Source of the DNA: Soehngenia sp.
GTDB taxonomy: Bacteria; Bacillota; Clostridia; Tissierellales; Tissierellaceae
Direction of reading: 5' to 3'
Length of the DNA stretch: 64,000 nt
NCBI GenBank assembly: GCA_024637045.1
Contig: JAGXFX010000019.1
Span: 170,463-234,462, forward strand
Shown here piece by piece: positions 29,089 through 38,967 of the stretch (position 1 is the stretch's first letter; every line of letters starts with the position of its first letter). The notes beneath the pieces were generated by a model. That model had not been told where the DNA came from, searched no databases, and worked only from the letters and a program-made list of their open reading frames with translations. Position numbers and translations under genes: made by a program.

Positions 29089-29589
29089 CTACCTCCTGCC
29101 AAATCTTAAGCTTGGCTGTATGAATATTCTTTGCAAAATCAAAAATAAAACTACTGCAATAAGTCCGTTGTACACTATTTCTATTGAGAATATACTCTTC
29201 ACTGCATCGACAAAAACTATGTCTCTTGATAAAAAAAACTGAATAAGAGAATACATGAAATTATAAAATATTGTCCCTAATCCGGCAAATATAAACGGAT
29301 TCATTGCAGTTTCTCTGGTAAATGTGTTGTGAGCAAAGCCTGTGAAATATCCTATGAAAAACAGTATGAATCCATTTACACCAATGGTCAATGAGAATAG
29401 CACATCTTGCAGCAATCCAGCCAATAGCCCAAACATTGAACCATACACTCTTCCCTTTTTTAGTGAAATAAGTACAATTAGTGCAATGGAAGTATTTGGA
29501 ACAACACCAAAAACTCCGATATATGGTATCAGAGTAGCTTGAATAATTGTATTAAGTAATACTGCCATGATAATCAAAAAAACAATCAA
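29089..29589 (-). CDS. mreD: Rod shape-determining protein MreD
   Basis: Multi-spanning membrane component of the elongasome (166 aa) with about five hydrophobic segments. The conserved FGLLAGLLQDVLFS region is at about 53-66. It lies between mreC and PBP2. Confidence 0.9.
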   Translation of the reverse strand: MIVFLIIMAVLLNTIIQATLIPYIGVFGVVPNTSIALIVLISLKKGRVYGSMFGLLAGLLQDVLFSLTIGVNGFILFFIGYFTGFAHNTFTRETAMNPFIFAGLGTIFYNFMYSLIQFFLSRDIVFVDAVKSIFSIEIVYNGLIAVVLFLILQRIFIQPSLRFGRR

Positions 29590-29602
29590 TTAAATCCCTC
29601 AC

Positions 29603-30439
29603 TCAATTTACAATAACGAATACGTTGTACAGTTTTTTGAAGTCGGCAGCTGGTTTTATTACAATTGTTTTTGTCAGCTCTTCCTGACTTGTATTGATCT
29701 CTGTAACTTCCCCAATATACACGTCTTTCTTATAAACTCCACCAAGACCGGATGTGTATAGTTTGTCTCCAACAATTACATCTGCCTCAAAGTCAAAAAG
29801 ATATCCTTCAAGCATACTGTCAACACTTCCGGAAAGCACGCCACCATCTTGAGTTCTGATTATTTTAAAAGACACACTGCTTAGTTCATCTATTAATGAG
29901 GTTACTTTTGCCCAATTGTCTCCGACATCAACAACCTTACCGATGATGCCTTCCTGATATAGATTCTGTTCAACTTCTACTCCCTGAACCACTGTTGCAC
30001 CCTTGACAATTCCATCGTCAGCTCCAATGTCAATAACGAATCTATCAAACCAATTTCCCGGTTCTTTACCTATTACTTGGCCTTTTATTAAATTGTATTC
30101 AGTAGATTTGGCAAGCTCAAGTTCATTTCTAAGGTAGTCAGTTTTTCCAATTATATTGATAAGATCCAAGTTCTCTGATTCCAGTTTTTTGATCTCATCT
30201 CTCAATAATTCATTTTCTGACTTTGCATCAAAAGTGTCACTAATTGAAGAGAAAAATCCGGTAACCTTTTCTCGTGCAAAAGTTACACCATTTGTCAACG
30301 GTGACAACAGATTGCCTGTAACTCTCTCAATCCCCGTTATCGAAAGCCTCTCTTTACTTGTTTGCCCTATTACAATAAGCAGAATGATAGCGATAAATAT
30401 CACTATCATCCGTTCCTTGTATTTTCTTAAGAAATACAT
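29603..30439 (-). CDS. mreC: Rod shape-determining protein MreC
   Basis: Periplasmic-side scaffold of the elongasome (278 aa). One N-terminal membrane helix (about 10-25), a coiled coil (about 75-105), then two beta domains with GKEPGNWFDRFVIDIGADDGI and the C-terminal YTSGLGGVYKKDVYIGEV. Confidence 0.95.
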   Translation of the reverse strand: MYFLRKYKERMIVIFIAIILLIVIGQTSKERLSITGIERVTGNLLSPLTNGVTFAREKVTGFFSSISDTFDAKSENELLRDEIKKLESENLDLINIIGKTDYLRNELELAKSTEYNLIKGQVIGKEPGNWFDRFVIDIGADDGIVKGATVVQGVEVEQNLYQEGIIGKVVDVGDNWAKVTSLIDELSSVSFKIIRTQDGGVLSGSVDSMLEGYLFDFEADVIVGDKLYTSGLGGVYKKDVYIGEVTEINTSQEELTKTIVIKPAADFKKLYNVFVIVN

Positions 30440-30446
30440 GGTATCA

Positions 30447-31478
30447 CTACCTTAATCTATTATTTCTTGTTGAAGTTCTCTTCAAAATTTCAATACTATC
30501 CAATGCCTTTCCAGTTCCATTGGCAACGCAATCCAGAGGATTCTCTGCTACAATCACTGGAATTCCTGTTTCTTTTGTGATCAGCAAATCCAAACCATTT
30601 AACAAAGCTCCTCCACCAGTAAGAACTATTCCATATTCCATTACATCAGATGAAAGCTCAGGTGGTGTCTTCTCAAGTGTTGATTTTATGGAATCAATAA
30701 TGTTATTGACAGGTTCTCTCAAGGCTTCGTAAATTTCTTTGGATGCGATTTCCAAGGTCTTTGGCAAACCACTTACCAAGTCCCTTCCTCTTATCTCCAT
30801 TGATCCAAGTTCAGGATCATTGACAGCTGATCCAATTGTAATTTTAACTTCTTCGGCAGTTCTCTCACCAATCATAAGACTGTATTCTTTTTTTACATAA
30901 TTAACAATGTGGACATCCAGTTCATCTCCACCAACTCTTATTGATTTGCTAGTTACAATCCCTCCAAGAGATATTACTGCTACTTCTGTTGTTCCACCAC
31001 CAATGTCAACAACCATACTACCTGTTGCTTCATGTACAGGCAAGCCAGCCCCTATTGCTGCCGCCATAGGCTCCTCAATAAGGTAAGCTTCCTTAGCTCC
31101 CGCTTGAATTGTCGCTTCCTCAACAGCTCTCTTCTCAACCTCAGTTACACCACTTGGTACACAAACAACTACTCTAGGTTGAAACAATGATTTCTTTTGA
31201 GTTGCCTTTTTAATAAAATACTTCAACATTTCCTGTGTAATATCAAAATCCGCAATAACACCATCCTTCAATGGTCTTATCGCTACGATGTTTCCAGGTG
31301 TTCTACCAATCATTTTTTTTGCATCTTCGCCTACTGCAAGGACCGTCTTTGTATTTCTGTCAATTGCTACAACTGATGGCTCCCTCAATATTATTCCCTT
31401 ACCCTTAATATAGACCAATGTATTTGCAGTACCTAAATCTATTCCCATATCTTTTGTTAATGCTTTAAATAAAACCAT
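30447..31478 (-). CDS. mreB: Rod shape-determining protein MreB
   Basis: Bacterial actin that guides side-wall synthesis (343 aa). ATP-binding motifs are [31 protein letters not shown] and [15 protein letters not shown]. The ATG follows GGAGGAGTAAA. Heads mreBCD, 15 bp after radC. Confidence 0.98.
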   Translation of the reverse strand: MVLFKALTKDMGIDLGTANTLVYIKGKGIILREPSVVAIDRNTKTVLAVGEDAKKMIGRTPGNIVAIRPLKDGVIADFDITQEMLKYFIKKATQKKSLFQPRVVVCVPSGVTEVEKRAVEEATIQAGAKEAYLIEEPMAAAIGAGLPVHEATGSMVVDIGGGTTEVAVISLGGIVTSKSIRVGGDELDVHIVNYVKKEYSLMIGERTAEEVKITIGSAVNDPELGSMEIRGRDLVSGLPKTLEIASKEIYEALREPVNNIIDSIKSTLEKTPPELSSDVMEYGIVLTGGGALLNGLDLLITKETGIPVIVAENPLDCVANGTGKALDSIEILKRTSTRNNRLR

Positions 31479-31493
31479 TTTACTCCTCCATAA

Positions 31494-32201
31494 TTACATT
31501 AAATTTTTCTCTTTCATACTAAGAAAGACATCATTGCCAATTATTATGTGGTCCAGGACCTTAATTCCAATGATATTTCCCGCTTCAATAAGTCGTTTTG
31601 TTATGTTGATATCCTCATTGCTTGGGACAACATCACCACTAGGGTGATTATGTAACAGGATAACCGAATTTGCATTCTTTTTGATAGCTGCATTAAAGAC
31701 ATCCCTGGGATGTACGATAGAAGCATTCAGTGTTCCTATTGAAATATTTTCTATACTTATAATCTGATTTTTTGTATCAAGTATAGCTATGTTAAAATGT
31801 TCCTTATGAAGCAACTTCATATCTTCCATTACCAAATTAGCTACTACATCAGGAGATGTAACCCTGACTTTATCATAAGGACTCAATCTTTTCATTCTTT
31901 TTCCCAATTCAATTGCAGCCATTATCTGAGCCGCCTTGCATTCACCGATGCCTTTAATACCAGTAAGGTCTCCAATTGAAGCATCCCCTAGAAAAGCAAT
32001 CCCTCTATTATCAATGGATAACATCCTACGAGATACCTCAATAGCAGTTTCATTTCCTGTACCTGTTCTGATAATAACAGCTAAAAGCTCCGAATTGGAA
32101 AGTGCTCCTGGTCCCATGGCCAATAGTTTCTCCTGAGGTCTTTCGCTTAAAGGAAGATCCTTTATTGTCTTACCTCTGTACTCTGTCTTGATCATCTCCA
32201 T
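31494..32201 (-). CDS. radC: RadC/YsxA family JAB-domain protein
   Basis: RadC-family protein (235 aa). An N-terminal helix-hairpin-helix (ALSNSELLAVIIRTG; LTGIKGIGECKAAQI) is followed by a JAB1/MPN+ metalloprotease-like domain with HNHPSGDVVPSNEDI. A direct DNA-repair role is doubtful for the family; its place before mreB is conserved in Firmicutes. Confidence 0.94.
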   Translation of the reverse strand: MEMIKTEYRGKTIKDLPLSERPQEKLLAMGPGALSNSELLAVIIRTGTGNETAIEVSRRMLSIDNRGIAFLGDASIGDLTGIKGIGECKAAQIMAAIELGKRMKRLSPYDKVRVTSPDVVANLVMEDMKLLHKEHFNIAILDTKNQIISIENISIGTLNASIVHPRDVFNAAIKKNANSVILLHNHPSGDVVPSNEDINITKRLIEAGNIIGIKVLDHIIIGNDVFLSMKEKNLM

Positions 32202-32270
32202 AAGTAAATATCCCCTTTATTTCAAGATATATTATTGCAATCCACTAAAGACAAAATATCTAAAACAGCA

Positions 32271-32849
32271 TTATAGAAGATTTAGGTTAAAGAACTTTTT
32301 AAGACTGCTGTTTAGCTTGGATACTGGCAGTCCCATTACATTGAAGTAACATCCTTCAATCTTCTCAACAAGCAGTGCTCCTTTTCCCTGGATCGCATAT
32401 GATCCGGCTTTATCAAAAAACTCCCCGGTATAAATGTAATCCAGAATTTCATTTTCATTTAATTCCCTGAAATAAACATCTGTAGACTCATACTCCACTA
32501 TCTTGGTAGGTCCGGCTAGATCAATAACCGAAAACCCGGTAATGACTCTATGCTTTTTCCCGCTAAGTTTTAAGAGCATTGAAAAAGCCTCTCTATCATC
32601 CAAAGGCTTGCCCAGAATCTCATCCTCAAGAACAACTACGGTATCAGCTCCTATAACGATCCCATCCCCAGCTCTACTGGCAACATCAATTGCTTTCTGA
32701 AATGAAAGGCTCATAGCAGTTTCTTCAGGAGTGTTTTTGTGATTTATATACTCATTTATGTCGCTTGCAATTATCTCCGGTCTAACACCACACTGTTCCA
32801 AAAGCTCTTTTCTTCTGGGCGATGCGGACGCCAAAACTATTCTTCTCAT
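32271..32849 (-). CDS. maf: Maf-like nucleoside triphosphate pyrophosphatase
   Basis: Hydrolyses non-canonical or selected NTPs (dTTP/UTP type likely) and is linked to septum control (192 aa). Motifs: LASASPRRKELL, IGADTVVVLEDEILGKP, SGKKHRVITGF and KAGSYAIQGKGALLVEKIEGCYFNVMGLP. It overlaps the Gx transporter stop by 4 bp. Confidence 0.95.
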   Translation of the reverse strand: MRRIVLASASPRRKELLEQCGVRPEIIASDINEYINHKNTPEETAMSLSFQKAIDVASRAGDGIVIGADTVVVLEDEILGKPLDDREAFSMLLKLSGKKHRVITGFSVIDLAGPTKIVEYESTDVYFRELNENEILDYIYTGEFFDKAGSYAIQGKGALLVEKIEGCYFNVMGLPVSKLNSSLKKFFNLNLL

Positions 32850-33376
32850 ATTGTCTCCTGTCTTGAAAATAGTACTCTAAAATTTTTCTTAAGATTATCC
32901 ACTATATACGTTGAAGACAATCCTACAAAGTACCCAGAAAATAGACTTACCAACAGCAAAAATGGTAGATAAGAATAAATCCTTGGGTTGCTTAGCATCA
33001 GAACGGCGACAGAAACCTGTGCGAAATTATGAGCAGCAGCCCCAATTATACTTACTCCAATCAAACTGAATACCTTCGAAAAGTATCTGTACGCAATAAA
33101 CATTAATATGCAACTAAGTATAGCTCCAGAAATACTGTACATAAAACTGGATACGCTTCCCGTCACCAACATCAGAACGGTACTTTTCAACATTGCAACT
33201 TTAATGCCATCTTTGAAACCAAAAACAACCAGTGTTACAAGAACCACCATGTTGGAAAGTCCAAGTCTTGCTCCTGGCATAGCTATGGGCAATGGTATTG
33301 ATGATTCAATAACACTTAGGGCAAGACCCACTGAAACGAGAAGGGATATAAATATCATTTTATTTGTTTTTCTCAT
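32846..33376 (-). CDS. Gx transporter family membrane protein
   Basis: A 176-aa multi-spanning protein of the COG4769 Gx family, resembling ECF transporter S-components and often annotated as heptaprenyl diphosphate synthase component I. Visible: SIPLPIAMPGARLGLSNMV (about 26-44) and about five hydrophobic segments. Paired with a NusG-domain-II gene beside Rnf, as in many Clostridia. Substrate unknown. Confidence 0.8.
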   Translation of the reverse strand: MRKTNKMIFISLLVSVGLALSVIESSIPLPIAMPGARLGLSNMVVLVTLVVFGFKDGIKVAMLKSTVLMLVTGSVSSFMYSISGAILSCILMFIAYRYFSKVFSLIGVSIIGAAAHNFAQVSVAVLMLSNPRIYSYLPFLLLVSLFSGYFVGLSSTYIVDNLKKNFRVLFSRQETI

Positions 33377-33388
33377 GTCTACCCCACT

Positions 33389-33793
33389 CTAATAATTCAT
33401 TATATCAATATCATCTTCCCCGGAGTCTCCTTTTATCTCAATTACCATCTTGTTTGGAAGACAAACAATCGTTTCCCCGATTCTGGATATATAGCCTTGT
33501 TTGACATCTAACTTATCGGGACAATCCGCCTCTATTACCCTTACCTGTCCGTCTCCAATTTCTATGAGATTGTATCCAAATTCAGTCTGCACCGGTATGG
33601 TATGTCCTATCAATTGCTCATCGTAAAGTATCTTCTTAATCTCCTCTCCATCTACTTGTACACTGATATATTTCTCTTGCTCTGAAAAAGCATATCTGTT
33701 GATATAAGCAAAGGAAAAAAAGCTTAACATGACTATGAACAATATCAGAATTTTATCTCCTTTAGTCAAATTAATCATCCTTTTCAAGGTCAT
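33389..33793 (-). CDS. NusG domain II-like exported protein
   Basis: A protein of about 134 aa with one N-terminal membrane helix (ILILFIVMLSFFSFAYI) and a beta domain of the NusG_II type (YISVQVDGEEIKKI...QTEFGYNLIEIGDGQVRVIEADCPDKLDV...IGETIVCLPNKMVIEI). No NusG function is implied; this family often neighbours Gx, Rnf or ApbE genes. The start is uncertain (GTG 33817 or ATG 33793); neither has a strong ribosome site. Confidence 0.75.
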   Translation of the reverse strand: MTLKRMINLTKGDKILILFIVMLSFFSFAYINRYAFSEQEKYISVQVDGEEIKKILYDEQLIGHTIPVQTEFGYNLIEIGDGQVRVIEADCPDKLDVKQGYISRIGETIVCLPNKMVIEIKGDSGEDDIDIMNY

Positions 33794-33851
33794 AATATCA
33801 CTACTATAGTTTATCACTTGTAACTTTTATTTACAAGTTACAAAAAGGAAA

Positions 33852-33874
33852 AATAGAGCCCATCGGGCTCTATT
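33852..33874 (-). terminator. Terminator of the rnf operon
   Basis: A 10-bp stem AATAGAGCCC/GGGCTCTATT with a 3-nt loop is followed by a short T run on the minus strand, directly after the rnfB stop. Confidence 0.8.
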
Positions 33875-34702
33875 CTAGCTGGCGAATTCTTTTGCAAATT
33901 CTTCACTTATTATCGATGAATTGTCGATTGCATTTGTCGGACATTTCTCCACACAAACAAGACAATTTATACACTTTTCGTAGTTTATGCTGGCGAGATT
34001 GTTCTCAAAACTAAATGCCTCTGTCGGACAGTTCTTAACACAAATCTTACACCCTATACAGCCAATTGAACAATATCCTCTAACCAGTTTTCCTGGATCT
34101 TCGCTTTTGCATTTTACTACTGCCGTGTTATCATAAGGGACCATTTCGATTATTTTAACAGGACATATTTCAACACATTTATTACATGCTGTACACTTGT
34201 CTCTGTTTATTACCGCTATACCATTGATCATTCTGATTGCATCAAATGGGCAAACATCATAGCAGGTTCCACATCCAAGACATCCGTATGAACACTCTTT
34301 CTGTCCTCCAGCCAGTGTTGACTGAATTCTACAATCCTGAATACCCTGATATATGTACTTATCTTTAGCTTTCTCACAATCTCCCTGACAATGTACAACA
34401 GCAACTTTTTTCTCCATTGTTGAAGCATTCACACCCATTATGGTTGCCACATTCTCTGCAACCTTCTGACCACCAATTGTACATGCAGTTACAGGAGCCT
34501 TTCCTTCAGCAATTGCAACAGCGCAACCTGCACAACCTGGATATCCGCAAGCTCCACAGTTTGCTCCTGGCAATGCATTCAAAACCGCTTCTACCTTAGG
34601 GTCTACTGCAACCACAAATACCTTTGAGGCTATCGAGAGCAATACTCCAAAGAGTAGTCCAAGGCCGCCAAGAACGACAACCGGATTAATTATATTTGTC
34701 AT
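33875..34702 (-). CDS. rnfB: Rnf complex subunit RnfB (iron-sulfur protein)
   Basis: Electron-entry subunit of the ferredoxin:NAD+ oxidoreductase (275 aa). An N-terminal membrane helix is followed by an Fe-S domain (GANCGACGYPGCAGCAVAIAEG, about 47-68) and four CxxCxxCxxxCP ferredoxin motifs in the C-terminal half. The ATG at 34702 follows AGGAGGTGGGAG. It is last in rnfCDGEAB. Confidence 0.96.
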   Translation of the reverse strand: MTNIINPVVVLGGLGLLFGVLLSIASKVFVVAVDPKVEAVLNALPGANCGACGYPGCAGCAVAIAEGKAPVTACTIGGQKVAENVATIMGVNASTMEKKVAVVHCQGDCEKAKDKYIYQGIQDCRIQSTLAGGQKECSYGCLGCGTCYDVCPFDAIRMINGIAVINRDKCTACNKCVEICPVKIIEMVPYDNTAVVKCKSEDPGKLVRGYCSIGCIGCKICVKNCPTEAFSFENNLASINYEKCINCLVCVEKCPTNAIDNSSIISEEFAKEFAS

Positions 34703-34714
34703 CTCTCCCACCTC

Positions 34715-35287
34715 CTAAACCAGTCCAGCAAAGCCTGAAAAGGCTATGGACATCAATCCAGCGGCGATCAATGTAATGGGAAAACCCGCAAGAGCTTCAG
34801 GAATATCCGCTATATCCATCTTCTCTCTTAAAGCAGCAATCAAAATCAGTGCAAGGAAGAATCCTAAGGATGCTCCAACTGCATTAGTTGCTGTCTGAAC
34901 TAATGTGAAACCTTCTTGTATATTAAGTATTGCTACACCTAGTACCATACAGTTGGTCGTAATCAACGGAAGGAATACTCCCATTGCACTGTACAATCCA
35001 GGACTTATTTTCTTTAGTGCAAGCTCAACAAACTGCACAAGTGATGCTATAACAAGTATAAACACTATTGTTTGTAGATACTCTAATCCAAGTGTATCCA
35101 GAATATTTCTCTGAATAATGTATGTTATTATTGATGCCAATGTAGTTACAAAAGTAACTGCAAGTCCCATACCGGTTGCTGTCTCCATTTTGTTGGAAAC
35201 ACCAAGGAAGGGACAAATTCCCAAGAATCTTGCGAATATGTAGTTGTTAACTAATATAGTTGAAACCATAATAGCAAATAAACTCAC
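34715..35287 (-). CDS. rnfA: Rnf complex subunit RnfA
   Basis: Integral membrane subunit (190 aa, six predicted helices). It opens with FAIMVSTILVNNYIFARFLGICPFLGVS; the family Cys of this segment helps hold a membrane-embedded Fe-S cluster with RnfE. Twelve bp upstream of rnfB. Confidence 0.95.
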   Translation of the reverse strand: MSLFAIMVSTILVNNYIFARFLGICPFLGVSNKMETATGMGLAVTFVTTLASIITYIIQRNILDTLGLEYLQTIVFILVIASLVQFVELALKKISPGLYSAMGVFLPLITTNCMVLGVAILNIQEGFTLVQTATNAVGASLGFFLALILIAALREKMDIADIPEALAGFPITLIAAGLMSIAFSGFAGLV

Positions 35288-35304
35288 CTTGAAACCCCCT
35301 TCTC

Positions 35305-35904
35305 TTAGTTAGTTGCCTTGTTTTTAATCGTAACGTTAAATATTCCAATTATTATCCCGAGCAGAATAAAAGCTCCTGCAGGACTGACGAATACAGCTGC
35401 TGCCTGAAAATTTTCTCCAAACAGGCTCATCCCAAGGAATGACCCTGATCCAAAAATTTCTCTTACAGTTCCCAGGGCAATTATTGCTATTGAGTAACCT
35501 AATCCCATTGCAAGACCATCCATTGCAGATATAAATACACCATTTTTTGATGCGAATGATTCAGCTCTGGCTAGTATAAGACAGTTAACTACAATCAATG
35601 GAATAAATATCCCCAGTGATCTATACAGATCTACAGCATATGCTTCCATAAACATTTCAACCATTGTTACGAATGTTGCAATTATAACTATAAAAATCGG
35701 AATCCTTATCTTTGATGGTATGAGCTTTCTAATTGATGATATAACTATATTTGAAAGCAGCAAAACTGCGATTACTGCAGCTGACATTGCCAAACTGTTT
35801 TCAACTGTATTTGTAATTGCCAGCACTGAACACATACCTATCAACTGTACTAGAACAGGATTCTCCTTGATAATTCCATTTTTAAATATTGTAGAGATTT
35901 TCAA
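35305..35904 (-). CDS. rnfE: Rnf complex subunit RnfE
   Basis: Integral membrane subunit homologous to RnfA (199 aa, six helices). Typical segments: ENPVLVQLIGMCSVLAITNTVENSLAM, VVNCLILARAESFASKNG and GTVREIFGSGSFLG. Confidence 0.95.
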   Translation of the reverse strand: MKISTIFKNGIIKENPVLVQLIGMCSVLAITNTVENSLAMSAAVIAVLLLSNIVISSIRKLIPSKIRIPIFIVIIATFVTMVEMFMEAYAVDLYRSLGIFIPLIVVNCLILARAESFASKNGVFISAMDGLAMGLGYSIAIIALGTVREIFGSGSFLGMSLFGENFQAAAVFVSPAGAFILLGIIIGIFNVTIKNKATN

Positions 35905-35921
35905 CGATCACACCTCCCTTT

Positions 35922-36500
35922 CTAGTTTGAAAGGTAGTTAGCGAAAGCATCCAGCGCCTCGTTAACACCTTTTACTACAGCATTGGTTGAAACTGTAGCA
36001 CCTGATAACATCATAACCTCATCTTCACCTGCACCTTCTCCTGATGGGGTTACACTTCCACCTGCTCCTTTATTCTGAAAGGATTCTGCAAATGCAGGTT
36101 CATCAACAATTCTTGCACCAAGTCCTGGAGTCTCACTCATAACAAGTACTTTTATACCAGCTAGTGCTCCATCGGCTTTAACTCCAACAAGTGTAGTAAT
36201 ATCTCCACCATACCCACCAGTTACTGTAGTAATTGCATAACCAATAGTCTCACCATCACTTATAACCTCAGTTATTTCTCTGATACTTGGATATGAAGCA
36301 GAAATTTCTGCAATCTGCCCCTCATCGTATTCCACAGAATCATCGGCATCAGGGAATAATTCAAGAATCGCACTAAGGCTTTCCATTCTTTGCCTTTCTG
36401 CGATTACAGGAGATGTTATAGAGTTTACACCTGCAAGAATACCTCCTGCGATTGAAGTTACCAATAATAAAACTAATCCAAGTTTAATAGTATCTTTCAT
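35922..36500 (-). CDS. rnfG: Rnf complex subunit RnfG (FMN-binding)
   Basis: Membrane-anchored flavoprotein (192 aa) with an N-terminal helix (about 7-27) and a C-terminal FMN-binding domain. FMN is bound covalently to Thr in MMLSGATVSTNAV (about residue 168). The flavin transferase ApbE is not encoded in this window. Confidence 0.95.
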   Translation of the reverse strand: MKDTIKLGLVLLLVTSIAGGILAGVNSITSPVIAERQRMESLSAILELFPDADDSVEYDEGQIAEISASYPSIREITEVISDGETIGYAITTVTGGYGGDITTLVGVKADGALAGIKVLVMSETPGLGARIVDEPAFAESFQNKGAGGSVTPSGEGAGEDEVMMLSGATVSTNAVVKGVNEALDAFANYLSN

Positions 36501-37469
36501 TTATTTTACCTCCCCAAAAACTTTAGGTCTTGTAAACTTCTCGATTAATGGAGTGGCCACGTTCATTAAAAGTATTGCATAACTGACACCTTCAGGCAAT
36601 CCACCTTTAACTCTGAAAAGAGCTGTTAGAAGACCGCAGCCGATGGCAAAAATCATCTTTCCTTTTGGCGTTACGGGTGATGAAGCATAGTCCGTAGCCA
36701 TAAAGAATGCTCCCAATATGAGTCCTCCACCCAACACATGAAATATCAGATTGCTTGAGTCAACGCCCAGCAGCATCAATACAACAGTTGTGGTACCTAT
36801 GTAAAGCACTGGAATTTTCCAGTCAATAACGTTTCTGATAATCAAGTATACTCCACCAATCAATAGCAAAATCGCTGATGTTTCACCGATTACTCCACCG
36901 ATGTCTCCGAAAATCATACTTTGAATTGCAGGCAAGTTGCCTTCCCCTGCCTTAAGTATCCCTAGTGGTGTTGCTGCACTTATTCCATCGGGATTAACAT
37001 ATGAAGACATTATTCCAGGCCAAGATGCAACCAATGCCGCTCTTGCTCCAAGAGCTGGGTTCATAAAGTTCTGACCTATACCACCAAAAAATTCCTTTAC
37101 AATTATGATTGCAAAAGCTGCTCCAAATGCAGCTACCCACCATGGAGTTCCCGCTGGTAGATTCAAAGCCAGTAAAATCCCAGTGACAATAGCACTCAAA
37201 TCCATTATTCTAACGGGCTTCTTGAATAATTTTTGTATTCCATATTCAAATATTAATGCTGCAACAACTGTTACAAGCAACAATCTTATAGCATCAAATC
37301 CAAAGAAATAAACACTACCGATCATTGCCGGAACCAATGCAATTATTACATCCAGCATAGTTCTTTTCACCGATTCATCAGACTTGATGTGCGGTGACAG
37401 GGATACAATCAGCATATCATCCAAAACGACAGTGTCATTGCTCGTCGGATCAATTACTTTTCCATCCAT
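36501..37469 (-). CDS. rnfD: Rnf complex subunit RnfD
   Basis: Integral membrane flavoprotein (322 aa), with multiple helices and the FMN-attachment segment NPDGISAATPLGILK (Thr about residue 170). NPALGARAALVASWP is typical. The ATG at 37469 lies 5 bp after GGAGGAAG; an earlier in-frame start would overlap rnfC. Confidence 0.95.
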   Translation of the reverse strand: MDGKVIDPTSNDTVVLDDMLIVSLSPHIKSDESVKRTMLDVIIALVPAMIGSVYFFGFDAIRLLLVTVVAALIFEYGIQKLFKKPVRIMDLSAIVTGILLALNLPAGTPWWVAAFGAAFAIIIVKEFFGGIGQNFMNPALGARAALVASWPGIMSSYVNPDGISAATPLGILKAGEGNLPAIQSMIFGDIGGVIGETSAILLLIGGVYLIIRNVIDWKIPVLYIGTTTVVLMLLGVDSSNLIFHVLGGGLILGAFFMATDYASSPVTPKGKMIFAIGCGLLTALFRVKGGLPEGVSYAILLMNVATPLIEKFTRPKVFGEVK

Positions 37470-37485
37470 TCGACTTCCTCCTAAC

Positions 37486-38811
37486 CTATGATTTTTTTCG
37501 TTTTGCAATAATTTCTTTTTTTATGTTTCTGATTGACTCAGCAAGTGGCCTTTTTGCAGGACAGATAAATGAACATGCTCCACACTCTACACAAGCAAGT
37601 GCAGAATAATAATCTGCTCTTTCTACATCATTCCTAAGGGCATACGCACTTATAAACAAAGGTTGTAATCCTGATGGACATACATCCAAGCATTTTCCAC
37701 ACTTAATACAAGGTAAAACTGGTTCATCCTTGACTTCCTCTTCAGGTAGTACAAGTATTCCACCAGAACCTTTTATAACAGGGACATCAAGTGTAAACTG
37801 AGCAATACCCATCATTGGTCCACCGGAAATAACTTTTCCAGGCTTGCCATTGAATCCACCACTTTGCCTAATTAGTTCTGAAAAAGGAGTACCGATTCTC
37901 ACTAAAAAGTTTTTCGGTTCAACTATTCCTCTTCCAGTCACAGTTACGATTCTCTCATATAATGGTTTCCCATGCTGGATTGCATCTGCAATAGCTTTAG
38001 CAGTTGCAACATTGGAAACTACGACTCCAACTTCAAGTGGAAGTGCTCCAGTACCTACACTTCGGCCAGTTATTGCATAGATTATGCTCTTTTCTGCTCC
38101 TTGTGGGTATTTTGTCTGCAGAACAGCAACCTCAATGCCGTCCTCCGGTTTGATAGCTTTTTTGACAGCCTCTACTGCATCCATCTTGTTATTCTCAATT
38201 CCTATGTATGCTTTTTCTACTCCCAATGCTTTCTTTATTGCTTTAAAACCAAATACTATGGACTCAGCGTTTTCCAGCATCAATCTGTGATCTCCAGTTA
38301 AATACGGTTCACACTCTGCTCCATTAAGTATTACAGTGTCAATTTTCTTTCCATCTGGAATAGAAAATTTAACATGAGTTGGGAAGCATGCACCACCCAT
38401 TCCCGCAATGCCGTTATCCTTTACAAGATTAATAATTTCTTGTGGGGATAATTCATCCAGGTTTCTTCCTTTGACAGACTCGTGCATTTCATCAGTGCCA
38501 TCATTTTCGATTACAACACACTTGGTTTTAGAACCGGTGGATATGTACATCGTCTTAATTTCCTTTACCGTTCCAGCAATGCTGGCATGAACGGTACTTG
38601 ATACAAAAGCTCCTGTTTCCCCAATTTTTTGCCCTATTGTAACTCTGTCGCCAACATTAACAACCGGTTCGCAAGGTGCACCAATATGCTGTTGCATTGG
38701 TATGTAAGCAAATTGAGGACTTTCAGCAACTTCTATCGGTTTGCTTTCTGCCAGTTCCTTAAACTCAGGAACTTGTACGCCTCCTTTGAAAGTCAACTTA
38801 CCTTGATTCAT
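37486..38811 (-). CDS. rnfC: Rnf complex subunit RnfC (NADH-binding)
   Basis: Soluble subunit carrying NADH/FMN and Fe-S sites (441 aa). It has the glycine-rich GIAGMGGACFPTHVKF (about 131-146), the NGAECEPYLTGDH motif, and two ferredoxin motifs CIKCGKCLDVCP and CVECGACSFICP near the C-terminus. First gene of rnfCDGEAB. Rnf couples ferredoxin oxidation to NAD+ reduction and Na+ or H+ export. Confidence 0.97.
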   Translation of the reverse strand: MNQGKLTFKGGVQVPEFKELAESKPIEVAESPQFAYIPMQQHIGAPCEPVVNVGDRVTIGQKIGETGAFVSSTVHASIAGTVKEIKTMYISTGSKTKCVVIENDGTDEMHESVKGRNLDELSPQEIINLVKDNGIAGMGGACFPTHVKFSIPDGKKIDTVILNGAECEPYLTGDHRLMLENAESIVFGFKAIKKALGVEKAYIGIENNKMDAVEAVKKAIKPEDGIEVAVLQTKYPQGAEKSIIYAITGRSVGTGALPLEVGVVVSNVATAKAIADAIQHGKPLYERIVTVTGRGIVEPKNFLVRIGTPFSELIRQSGGFNGKPGKVISGGPMMGIAQFTLDVPVIKGSGGILVLPEEEVKDEPVLPCIKCGKCLDVCPSGLQPLFISAYALRNDVERADYYSALACVECGACSFICPAKRPLAESIRNIKKEIIAKRKKS

Positions 38812-38838
38812 TCTTATTCCACCTCTTTACTTGATATA

Positions 38839-38868
38839 ATTTTAGCAATATTTGATAAATTTTAACAA
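38839..38868 (-). promoter_or_regulatory. Possible promoter of the rnf operon
   Basis: On the minus strand: TTGTTA (38863-38868), 18-bp spacer, TAAAAT (38839-38844), about 25 bp before rnfC. The region is AT-rich, so chance matches are likely. Confidence 0.4.
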
Positions 38869-38967
38869 AAAATTGCACTTATGGATATATTATAACATTA
38901 ATGATTATTAATGTATATAAATCTGGGTATATATATGTGTCTTATTTGGGAGATTTGAAAAATGGAA

